Shown here piece by piece: positions 1 through 6,753 of a stretch of DNA of 8,493 bases (positions within the stretch are counted from its first letter, which is position 1; each line of letters begins with the position of its first letter). The DNA is from an uncultured Oscillospiraceae bacterium. Lineage in GTDB: Bacteria > Bacillota > Clostridia > Oscillospirales > Acutalibacteraceae. A model generated the notes under the pieces. The model saw nothing but the letters and a program-made list of their open reading frames with translations. It searched no databases and had not been told where the DNA came from. The translations under genes were made by a program, and so were the position numbers. The stretch is taken from NCBI GenBank assembly GCA_900554775.1, contig USIK01000033.1, positions 1 to 8,493 of the forward strand, in the 5' to 3' direction.

Positions 1-1713
1 CGATTCAACCTTTTCGGTGTAAAATCTCAGGTCATTCCCCGGGCTGTTGCCAAGCATCAAAGAGAACCTAAGTGCATCAGCGCCGTAAGAATCAATTATT
101 TCAAGCGGGTCAATTCCATTGCCGAGAGATTTCGACATTTTTCTTCCTTGGGAATCCCTCACAAGGCCGTGAATTAAAACTCTTTCGAAAGGAGATCTGC
201 CCATCATCACGTCGGAAGCAACTATCATCCTCGCAATCCAGAAGAAGATTAAATCGTGCCCGGTAACCAAAGTGCTCGCCGGGAAGAAATAGTCAAGTTC
301 AGGAGTTTTTTCTGGCCAACCGAGAGTTGAAAACGGCCAAAGACCCGAAGAAAACCAGGTGGCAAGGGTATCGCTTTCAGGGGTTAATTTCGAGCTGCCG
401 CATTTCGGGCATTTCGAAATTTCTTCTTTCGAAACGACTATTTCGCCGCAATCATCGCAATACCATGCGGGAATTCTATGCCCCCACCAAAGCTGGCGAG
501 AAATGCACCAATCCTTGATGTTTTCCATCCAATGGTAATAAATTTTGGTGAACCTTTCAGGAACAAAAACAGTTTCTTTTTCTTTCAAAGATTTAATCGC
601 CATTTCAGCAAGAGGCTTCATTTTAACAAACCATTGCATCGAAACGCTCGGTTCAATCGTGGTTTGACACCTGTAGCAAGTTCCCACATTGTGCTTAATA
701 TCCTCAATTTTCGCGATGAATCCGCGGGTTTCGAGCTCTTTGACGAGTTTCTTCCTGGCTTCGAATCTTTCAAGGCCCGCATATTCCCCGGCTTTTTCGT
801 TCATAAAGGCCTTTTCGTCCATCACCTTTATAATAGGCAAATTATGCCTTGCCCCAACTTCAAAGTCGTTCGGGTCGTGCGCAGGAGTAATTTTCAAAAC
901 GCCTGTTCCAACTTCGATATCAACGTAATCATCGGCAATAACAGGGATTTTTCTTCCAACGAGCGGGATAGTCACCTCTCTGCCAACGAATTTTTTGTAT
1001 CTTTCATCATTCGGGTTAACCGCAACCGCAACATCTCCGAAGATGGTTTCGGGGCGAGTAGTTGCAACTTCAAGATACTCCTCGCTGCCAACCAAATAAT
1101 ACTTAAGATGCCAAAAATGGCTGTCTTGCTCTTTGAACTCAACCTCAGCGTCAGAAATCGAAGTTTTGCAGTTCGGGCACCAATTTATGATTCTTTCGCC
1201 GCGGTAAATAAGGCCTTTCTCATAAAGCCTTAAAAAATATTCTTTAACTGCCTCCGAGCAGCCCTCATCCATAGTGAAACGCTCTCTTGCCCAATCGCAA
1301 GAAATTCCAAGTTTTCTGAGCTGCTTTTTGATGTTCCCGCCGTATTTTTCCTTCCATTGCCATGCACGTTTTAAAAATTCTTCCCTGCCGATTTTTTCTT
1401 TCGAAAGGCCCTCTTTTTCAAGCTCCTGCACAACTTTCGCCTCAGTTGCAATCGAAGCATGGTCTGTTCCGGGAATCCAAAGCGCAGAATAGCCTTGCAT
1501 TCTTTTGAACCTTATTAAAATATCTTGCATGGTTTGGTCAAGAGCATGGCCCATATGTAAATTACCCGTTACGTTCGGCGGAGGCATAATAACGCTGTAA
1601 GGCTTTTTATTTTCATCAACGCTTGCGGAAAAATACCCGCTTTTTTCCCAATTTTCATAGATTTTATCTTCAACTTCTTTTGGGTTATAATTTTTGTTCA
1701 TACACTCGCACAT
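1..1713 (-). CDS. valS: Valine--tRNA ligase (ValRS), N-terminal part; 3' end lies beyond the left edge
   Basis: Cytoplasmic class I aminoacyl-tRNA synthetase that attaches valine to tRNA-Val and edits mischarged threonine. The frame is open from 1713 to base 1 (571 codons); family members are about 880 residues, so the anticodon-binding and C-terminal coiled-coil parts are missing. Visible motifs: the HIGH signature as HMGH at residues 53-56, after PPPNVTGNL; the CP1 editing-domain TTRPET at 218-223 and a downstream ITPAHDPNDF; and KMSKS at 525-529. Cysteine pairs at 179/182 with 346/349, and at 419/422 with 435/438, look like two zinc sites, as known in Thermus ValRS. I chose ATG 1713 because AAGGAGA ends 7 nt upstream. 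A second in-frame ATG at 1701 starts closer to the usual family N-terminus but lies about 20 nt from that site. It is the last gene of the visible run, 1 nt after engB. Confidence 0.97.
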   Translation of the reverse strand, partial: MCECMNKNYNPKEVEDKIYENWEKSGYFSASVDENKKPYSVIMPPPNVTGNLHMGHALDQTMQDILIRFKRMQGYSALWIPGTDHASIATEAKVVQELEKEGLSKEKIGREEFLKRAWQWKEKYGGNIKKQLRKLGISCDWARERFTMDEGCSEAVKEYFLRLYEKGLIYRGERIINWCPNCKTSISDAEVEFKEQDSHFWHLKYYLVGSEEYLEVATTRPETIFGDVAVAVNPNDERYKKFVGREVTIPLVGRKIPVIADDYVDIEVGTGVLKITPAHDPNDFEVGARHNLPIIKVMDEKAFMNEKAGEYAGLERFEARKKLVKELETRGFIAKIEDIKHNVGTCYRCQTTIEPSVSMQWFVKMKPLAEMAIKSLKEKETVFVPERFTKIYYHWMENIKDWCISRQLWWGHRIPAWYCDDCGEIVVSKEEISKCPKCGSSKLTPESDTLATWFSSGLWPFSTLGWPEKTPELDYFFPASTLVTGHDLIFFWIARMIVASDVMMGRSPFERVLIHGLVRDSQGRKMSKSLGNGIDPLEIIDSYGADALRFSLMLGNSPGNDLRFYTEKVES

Positions 1714-1714
1714 T

Positions 1715-2311
1715 TTACTTTCTCCTTTCCTCACAATAATAAGTAATTTTATTTTTAAGCTTGTCTACTCCCTCGCCGTTTAAAGAAGAAAAGGCGATTC
1801 TTTCGACATCTTCATAGTCTTTGAGCTCTTCTTTCAAGAGTTCTTCCCTTTCAGCTCGAGCCATTTTCCTGAGTTTATCGCTCTTCGAAGTAACGATAAT
1901 AAACGGGTAGCCCTTGCTTTTCAAAAAGTCTATCATTTGAATATCCAAAACCGACGGAGGATGGCGCATGTCAATTATTTGAATAACCAGCGCAATGTTT
2001 TTGTTTTCTTCGAAATATCCTTCAATAAGCTTCGACCAGCGCTTTTTTTCTTCAAAAGAAACCCTCGCATAGCCGTAACCCGGGAGGTCCACGAACCTTA
2101 TATTCCCAACATTATAAAAATTTATATTAATGGTTTTGCCGGGCTTGTTGCTCACTCTGGCAAGAGATTTCCTATTAAGAATTTTATTTATAAGCGAAGA
2201 TTTCCCAACATTTGACCTGCCGGAAAAAACAACTTGAGGCAGGTCGTCTTTCTTCATTTGTTTTAAATTGCCCACAGAACTCAAAAATTCTGCTTTATTA
2301 AAATTTATCAT
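1715..2311 (-). CDS. engB: Ribosome-biogenesis GTPase EngB/YsxC (YihA family)
   Basis: Small TRAFAC-class GTPase, 198 residues (normal family length), that binds the ribosome and is needed for late 50S subunit assembly in Bacillus and E. coli. G-motifs are in order: G1 P-loop GRSNVGKS at 31-38, with the family-typical asparagine; a G2 region around PGKT at 57-60; G3 DLPGYG at 75-80; the DMRHPP stretch at 114-119; G4 as SKSD at 142-145; and G5 SSLNGEG at 175-181. All catalytic elements are intact. The start ATG at 2311 overlaps the lon stop as ATGA. An AAGGA site at 2322-2326, inside the lon 3' end, lies 10 nt upstream, so translation is probably coupled to lon. The stop TAA is 1 nt before the valS start. 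The lon-engB linkage is classical in Firmicutes. Confidence 0.96.
   Translation of the reverse strand: MINFNKAEFLSSVGNLKQMKKDDLPQVVFSGRSNVGKSSLINKILNRKSLARVSNKPGKTININFYNVGNIRFVDLPGYGYARVSFEEKKRWSKLIEGYFEENKNIALVIQIIDMRHPPSVLDIQMIDFLKSKGYPFIIVTSKSDKLRKMARAEREELLKEELKDYEDVERIAFSSLNGEGVDKLKNKITYYCEERRK
1722..1726 (-). promoter_or_regulatory. Ribosome-binding site of valS, inside the end of engB
   Basis: AGGAG (within AAGGAGA at 1721-1727) lies 8 nt before ATG 1713. It overlaps the last codons of engB (the E-R-R-K end). This decides the valS start and implies that ribosomes finishing engB clear or feed the valS start. Confidence 0.8.
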
Positions 2312-4659
2312 TTTTTAGCATTCCTTGTTTCAAGTGCGTTTTCAAACACTGTTTCTAAATTTTCAGCAGTTACGAATTTAATCGAATTTTTAACCACATC
2401 GTCTATTTTTTGAAGGTCGTTTTTGTTCCCTGAAGGAATAATCACGGTTTTGATTCCTTCTTTGTAAGCCGCCATAGTCTTTTCTTTAAGCCCGCCAATC
2501 GGAAGAACCTTGCCCGTTAATGTGATTTCGCCCGTCATGGCAACGCTTGAATAAACAGGCTTATGGCTCAGCGCAGAAACCAGCGCCGTTGTCATCGTGA
2601 CGCCTGCGGAAGGACCATCTTTTGGCACAGCGCCTTCAGGGGCATGAATATGAATGTCAAATTTATCGTGAAAATCAGGCTTAATGCCAAGCTTTTCTGC
2701 GTTGCTTCTTATGTAACTAAGCGCAATTTGAGCTGATTCCTTCATGACATTCCCAAGCGAACCCGTGAGCTGAAGCTTGCCCTTGCCCTTCATCAAAGCA
2801 ACTTCAATAGGAAGAAGCTCGCCGCCAACGGCAGTCCAAGCAAGGCCATTCACAACGCCAATTTGATTTTCTTTTTCGTGAATTTCTTTTTTGAACTTTT
2901 CAGGGCCAAGAATCGAGACAAGATTTCCTTCATCAACAAAAACCGATTTATCCCCGCCGGAAACGATTTCAGTCGCAATTTTCCTCATAATGGAAGCAAT
3001 TTTTCTTTCAAGCTCCCTTACGCCGGCCTCTTTCGTGTAGCACTCAATGAGTTTTCTAAGTGCTTCGTCGCTAATTTTAAAATTCTTCCTCGTGAGGCCA
3101 TGGCGTTTAAGCTGCTTCGGAATTAAATGGTTTTTTGCAATATTAAATTTATCTTCATAGCTGTAGCTGTAAAGCTCAATTACCTCCATGCGGTCATAAA
3201 GCGGGCCAGGAATTGCATGCTTGTCGTTAGCAGTTACAATGAACATAACATTGCTAAGGTCAAAAGGAGCGTCGACATATCTATCATGGAAATTAGCATT
3301 TTGCTCAGGATCCAAAACCTCTAAAAGAGCAGCGGCAGGGTCGCCTTTATAGTCTTTCGAAAGCTTGTCAATTTCATCGAGTAAAATAAGCGGGTTATTA
3401 GTTTTAACCTGATTAATAGCCGACATTATCCTGCCCGGCATTGCTCCGATGTAGGTCTTTCTGTGGCCGCGAATTTCGCTTTCATCATTAACCCCACCAA
3501 GGGAAATCCTAACGTATTTTCTATTAATAGCCTTGGCGAGTGACTTTGCAATCGAAGTCTTGCCCACTCCTGGAGGGCCTGAAAGGCAAATAATCTGACC
3601 CTTAACATCAGAAGCGAGCTTTTTAACCGCCAAAAATTCTATTATACGTTTTTTAACGTCTTTAAGGCCGTAATGCTCAGAATCGAGGACTTTTTCAGCT
3701 TTTTTTATGTTAATAGTTTCCTTGTCGGAAGTATTCCAAGGAAGCGAAAGGCAAAATTCGAGATAATTCCTTTGAATGCTCGCATCAGGCGAACTCGAGG
3801 GAGTTTTTGCGAAATTTTTGCATTCTTTAATCAATTTTTCGCAAACTTCGCTCGGAAGAGAAAGCTTTTCAATCTTCTTCATGTATTCATGAGCTTCGCT
3901 GCTAGGGTCGGAATCCTCACCAAGCTCTTGAGAAATTATTCTCATTTGTTCCCTTAAAAAATATTCTTTTTGTGATTTGTCAATTTCAGTTTTAACTTTA
4001 AAAGAAATTTCATTTTTAAGCTTCAAAATTTCAATCTCTTTTAAAAGCAAAACTAGCACTTTCTGAAGCCTTATCAAAGGGTCCCCTTCTTCAAGAAGCG
4101 ACTGCTTAATTTCAAACTTAAAAGAAACATTCATTGCAATGTAATCCGCAAGTTTGCTGGTGTCGTCGCAATTTGCAAGATCAAAAATAAGGTCGCTGGC
4201 AACTTCCTTTGCATTCATGCAAGAAAGCGCAAGATACTCGGCAAACATATCTTTGACTTTAGAAGAAAGCGCCTCATCAAATGCGTCATTTTCAGTTAAC
4301 AGAGGTGCAATTTTAGTAACTTTCGCTCTCACGCAGTTTTCGCTTTCAAAAAATTCAGCGGCCCTTGCACGGCATATTCCTTCAACTAAAATCCTCATGA
4401 AATCCTTGCCTTGCTTTAAAATCTCTCTAACTTTAACAATAGTTCCAACGGAATAAAAATTATTTTCGTCAAAACTTTCTTTGCTTGCGTCTTTTTTAGC
4501 AACCAAAAATATTTCTTCATTAGCACGAGTAGCCTCGCTAATGGCGTTTAGCGAAGCTTTTTTGCTGATATCAAAATGAAGAATCAAATCAGGGAACATA
4601 ACAAAATCACAAAGAGAAATCACAGGAAGGGTTTTCTCTTCTAAATTTATCTCTTCTAT
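2308..4659 (-). CDS. lon: ATP-dependent protease Lon (LonA type), with an apparent noncanonical ATA start
   Basis: Homohexameric cytoplasmic AAA+ serine protease that degrades misfolded and regulatory proteins. Residues are numbered from the ATA at 4659 (783 residues, normal for LonA). Order: N-terminal substrate-binding domain (about 1-205), central coiled coil (about 205-265), AAA+ module with Walker A GPPGVGKT at 361-368 and Walker B LLDEID ending at D431, then the protease domain with the catalytic dyad S684 (GPSAG) and K727 (GGLKEK). Everything from the AAA+ module on looks intact. The start is odd: the frame has no ATG upstream of the family N-terminal motif. GGAGGTGA at 4666-4673 is ideally placed for an ATA, giving the Lon-like beginning EEINLEEKTLPV. 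The first canonical start is GTG 4623, which would cut into that conserved strand and lacks a good ribosome-binding site. Other oddities are Cys where L-R-D is usual (ISLCDF) and Asn in GGVNDE, usually Arg or His. It follows clpX by 20 nt and overlaps engB by 4 nt. Confidence 0.93.
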   Translation of the reverse strand: MEEINLEEKTLPVISLCDFVMFPDLILHFDISKKASLNAISEATRANEEIFLVAKKDASKESFDENNFYSVGTIVKVREILKQGKDFMRILVEGICRARAAEFFESENCVRAKVTKIAPLLTENDAFDEALSSKVKDMFAEYLALSCMNAKEVASDLIFDLANCDDTSKLADYIAMNVSFKFEIKQSLLEEGDPLIRLQKVLVLLLKEIEILKLKNEISFKVKTEIDKSQKEYFLREQMRIISQELGEDSDPSSEAHEYMKKIEKLSLPSEVCEKLIKECKNFAKTPSSSPDASIQRNYLEFCLSLPWNTSDKETINIKKAEKVLDSEHYGLKDVKKRIIEFLAVKKLASDVKGQIICLSGPPGVGKTSIAKSLAKAINRKYVRISLGGVNDESEIRGHRKTYIGAMPGRIMSAINQVKTNNPLILLDEIDKLSKDYKGDPAAALLEVLDPEQNANFHDRYVDAPFDLSNVMFIVTANDKHAIPGPLYDRMEVIELYSYSYEDKFNIAKNHLIPKQLKRHGLTRKNFKISDEALRKLIECYTKEAGVRELERKIASIMRKIATEIVSGGDKSVFVDEGNLVSILGPEKFKKEIHEKENQIGVVNGLAWTAVGGELLPIEVALMKGKGKLQLTGSLGNVMKESAQIALSYIRSNAEKLGIKPDFHDKFDIHIHAPEGAVPKDGPSAGVTMTTALVSALSHKPVYSSVAMTGEITLTGKVLPIGGLKEKTMAAYKEGIKTVIIPSGNKNDLQKIDDVVKNSIKFVTAENLETVFENALETRNAKK

Positions 4660-4665
4660 TTTTAA

Positions 4666-4673
4666 TCACCTCC
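4666..4673 (-). promoter_or_regulatory. Strong ribosome-binding site of lon
   Basis: GGAGGTGA is complementary to the 3' end of 16S rRNA over eight bases, the strongest site in the window. The GGAGG core lies 9 nt before an in-frame ATA at 4659 but 45 nt before GTG 4623. It therefore marks the lon start at the ATA position. It sits in the 20-nt clpX-lon gap, just after the clpX stop. Confidence 0.85.
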
Positions 4674-4679
4674 GAAATT

Positions 4680-6041
4680 TTACGGCGCAGCGTTATCTTT
4701 TGGTTTATTTTTGCTTTTAAGTTTATCAGGATTTATAGAAATCATAATTGGCTTTCTGTTTTCGTTATATATAAATTCCGGCTCTTTCTCGCCGTTAACC
4801 ACGTCACCATCAATGATAACCTTCTCGATTTTATGGTTAGAAGGCACTTCGAACATAACGCCTTGAAGCGTTTCTTCAATAATCGAACGAAGGCCCCTTG
4901 CGCCAATGTTTCTTTTTATAGCTTTTTTAGCAATGGCCCTCAAAGCAGAATCTTCGAAAATGAGCTCAACTTTGTCAAGCTCGAAAAGCCTTTTGTATTG
5001 TTTAATGAGCGAATCTTTCGGCTCTGCAAGAATTTTCACGAGAGCATCTTCGTCAAGGCCTTTGAGCGAAGTTATAACCGGCATTCTTCCAACGAGCTCA
5101 GGGATAAGGCCATATTTAACGAAATCTTGAGGAATAACCTTGCTCATCCAGTCAGTTGAATCAATTTCTTTCCTGGTTTTAACCTCAGCGCCAAAACCGA
5201 GCGAAGAAGTGTGAATTCTTTTTTCGATTATTTTTTCAATTCCTTCAAAAGCACCGCCGCAAATGAAAAGAATATTCGAAGTGTCAATTTGAATGAATTC
5301 CTGCTGCGGGTGCTTCCTGCCACCTTTTGGAGGCACTGCAGAAGTTGTTCCTTCTAAGATTTTCAAAAGTGCTTGCTGACCGCCTTCGCCGCTAACATCT
5401 CTTGTGATAGAAGCATTTTCTGATTTCCTTGCAATTTTGTCAATTTCATCAACGTAAATTATGCCGCACTGCGCTCTTTCAACGTCATAATCCGCAGCTT
5501 GAATCAATCTTAAAAGAATGTTTTCAACATCCTCACCAACATAGCCCGCTTCAGTAAGCGTTGTGGCATCTGCGATCGCAAAAGGAACATCCAAAATTTT
5601 CGCTAAAGTTTGGGCTAAAAGCGTTTTTCCAACGCCCGTCGGGCCAAGAAGCAAAATATTGCTCTTTTTTATCTCAACATTTTTATCTTCTTTGCCGAAA
5701 AATATTCTTTTGTAATGGTTATAAACCGCAACAGAAAGCGCAACTTTAGCACGGTCTTGCCCTACGACATATTCATCGAGATATTTTTTAATTTCCTGCG
5801 GTTTAGGCAAAATTTTTTCTTTGCTGCCGCTTTTAATTTCAGGTGCATCATCTTTTGAATGTGCAATTTCCCTGCCTTTAAATCCAGGAACTTCATTTTC
5901 CAAAATATTTATGCAAAGGTCAATGCATTCATCGCAAATGCAAACCCCTGGGCCTGCGACCAACTTTCTCGCTTCATACTGAGGTTTTCCACAAAATGAA
6001 CAGCACAGCTCTCTGTCTTTACTTCCTTTATCAATACTCAT
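4680..6041 (-). CDS. clpX: ClpX, ATPase and substrate-recognition subunit of the ClpXP protease
   Basis: Hexameric AAA+ unfoldase that recognises tagged substrates (for example ssrA-tagged) and threads them into ClpP. 453 residues from ATG 6041. N-terminal zinc-binding domain with C14, C17, C36 and C39; Walker A GPTGVGKT at 133-140; pore loop GYVG at 166-169; Walker B with D198-E199; a ClpP-docking loop reading LGF at 281-283, where IGF is the textbook form; and GARGLR in the sensor-2 region. The C-terminal tail (about the last 15 residues) is lysine-rich and ends in AAP, making the protein slightly longer than most homologues. Start choice: ATG 6041 has GGTGG six to seven bases upstream and gives a normal N-terminus, whereas ATG 6059, six codons earlier, has no visible ribosome-binding site. 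It lies downstream of clpP, its partner, and 20 nt before lon. Confidence 0.96.
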   Translation of the reverse strand: MSIDKGSKDRELCCSFCGKPQYEARKLVAGPGVCICDECIDLCINILENEVPGFKGREIAHSKDDAPEIKSGSKEKILPKPQEIKKYLDEYVVGQDRAKVALSVAVYNHYKRIFFGKEDKNVEIKKSNILLLGPTGVGKTLLAQTLAKILDVPFAIADATTLTEAGYVGEDVENILLRLIQAADYDVERAQCGIIYVDEIDKIARKSENASITRDVSGEGGQQALLKILEGTTSAVPPKGGRKHPQQEFIQIDTSNILFICGGAFEGIEKIIEKRIHTSSLGFGAEVKTRKEIDSTDWMSKVIPQDFVKYGLIPELVGRMPVITSLKGLDEDALVKILAEPKDSLIKQYKRLFELDKVELIFEDSALRAIAKKAIKRNIGARGLRSIIEETLQGVMFEVPSNHKIEKVIIDGDVVNGEKEPEFIYNENRKPIMISINPDKLKSKNKPKDNAAP

Positions 6042-6059
6042 AACAACCCACCGATTCAT

Positions 6060-6156
6060 AAAATTTGTGCTTTAAAAAAGTGCTACTTACCAAACAGAGA
6101 GACACAGCCATGAAAACCATGGAAGCTCACTTAATTTTTAATCTTACATAAAGAAC
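6060..6156. other. Noncoding gap between clpP and clpX
   Basis: The longest gene-free stretch in the window, about 100 nt. On the minus strand it holds an in-frame continuation of clpP to a TGA at 6127-6129, a small CCATG/CATGG hairpin at 6108-6122 (5-bp stem, 5-nt loop, no T-run after it), the sequence CTCTCTGTT at 6093-6101, and two direct copies of AGCAC near 6067-6084. I see no convincing promoter, terminator, CtsR heptad repeat or CIRCE element. Confidence 0.7.
6093..6101. repeat. Left arm of a 9-bp inverted repeat flanking clpP
   Basis: The plus strand reads AACAGAGAG; the transcript therefore carries CUCUCUGUU. It is the exact reverse complement of 6730-6738, which includes most of the clpP ribosome-binding site. 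It may be chance or a long-range mRNA pairing. Confidence 0.4.
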
Positions 6157-6720
6157 TTAATCAACAAGGCCGTATTTCAAGGCTTCTTCGGCACTCATGA
6201 AGTTGTCTCTTTCGGTGTCTGCAGCTACTGTTTCGTAGCTTTGACCCGTTTTTTCAGATAATATTCTGTTTAATTTTTCTTTGGTTTTCAAAATGTGCTG
6301 AGCGTGAATGTTAATGTCAGTTGCCTGACCTTTTGCTCCGCCGCTCGGCTGATGAATCATGATGTCGCTGTTTGGAAGGGCGTATCTCTTGCCTTTGGTT
6401 CCAGCAGCAAGCAAGAAAGCTCCCATGCTCGCCGCCATACCCATGCAAATCGTTGAAACATCGCACTTGATATACTGCATTGTGTCATATATAGCCATAC
6501 CATCAGTCACAGACCCACCAGGGCTATTTATATAAAGATTTATGTTTTTTGAGGCGTCTTGACCTTCAAGATAAAGAAGCTGCGCAACAACCACGCCGGC
6601 ACTTGCCGAGTTGACTTCTTCGTTAAGAAGAATGATTCTGTCGTTTAACAGTCTTGAAAATATGTCATAAGAACGTTCTCCGCGACCTGTTTGCTCTACA
6701 ACGTAAGGTACTAAACTCAT
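6157..6720 (-). CDS. clpP: ClpP, proteolytic subunit of Clp protease; C-terminal tail apparently cut short
   Basis: Serine peptidase that forms the double-ring, 14-subunit chamber fed by ClpX. 187 residues; the catalytic triad is S98 (AASMG), H123 (IHQPSGG) and D172 (TERDNFMS), in the usual Firmicutes numbering. The NSPGG oxyanion-hole motif is at 65-69 and the N-terminal axial-loop region starts MSLVPYVVEQ. The start ATG has AGAGAGG 8 nt upstream. The oddity is the end: it stops directly after KYGLVD, where relatives usually continue about 6-10 more residues with a D-x-[IV]-[IL]-x-x-R pattern. Beyond the TAA at 6157-6159 the frame stays open as VLYVRLKIK to a TGA, which fits that tail. So there may be a nonsense change, a base-call error or genuine shortening. 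Downstream of tig by 33 nt, upstream of clpX. Confidence 0.95.
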   Translation of the reverse strand: MSLVPYVVEQTGRGERSYDIFSRLLNDRIILLNEEVNSASAGVVVAQLLYLEGQDASKNINLYINSPGGSVTDGMAIYDTMQYIKCDVSTICMGMAASMGAFLLAAGTKGKRYALPNSDIMIHQPSGGAKGQATDINIHAQHILKTKEKLNRILSEKTGQSYETVAADTERDNFMSAEEALKYGLVD

Positions 6721-6728
6721 ATATAAAA

Positions 6729-6735
6729 CCTCTCT
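6729..6735 (-). promoter_or_regulatory. Ribosome-binding site of clpP
   Basis: AGAGAGG lies 8 nt before ATG 6720. It is a good but not perfect anti-16S match and confirms the start. It lies within the AACAGAGAGG stretch that is complementary to the clpP-clpX gap. Confidence 0.75.
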
Positions 6736-6738
6736 GTT
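6730..6738. repeat. Right arm of a 9-bp inverted repeat flanking clpP
   Basis: The minus strand reads AACAGAGAG, the exact reverse complement of the transcript sequence at 6093-6101. The adjacent G at 6729 could extend the pairing by one G-U pair. It covers most of the clpP ribosome-binding site. Confidence 0.4.
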
Positions 6739-6753
6739 ATTTAAAATTTATAG

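Noticed and set aside
478..1233. 251-codon open frame on the plus strand, antisense to valS
   Set aside because: It lies wholly inside the well-supported valS frame, is rich in Phe, Asn and Arg as expected from reversed Glu, Lys and Ser codons, and shows no domain or ribosome-binding site.
4621..4623. GTG 4623 as the true start of lon
   Set aside because: It is the first canonical start in frame, but it is 45 nt from the strong ribosome-binding site and would drop the conserved TLPV segment; I keep it only as a fallback.
6108..6122. CCATG/CATGG hairpin after clpP as a terminator
   Set aside because: The stem is only 5 bp, there is no T-run directly after it, and clpX follows in the same direction; it is not enough for a Rho-independent terminator.
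6060..6165. Promoter or CtsR/CIRCE heat-shock operator before clpX
   Set aside because: TTGATT near 6163 has no properly spaced TATAAT-like box, and there is neither a paired GGTCAAA nor the GCACTC inverted repeat.
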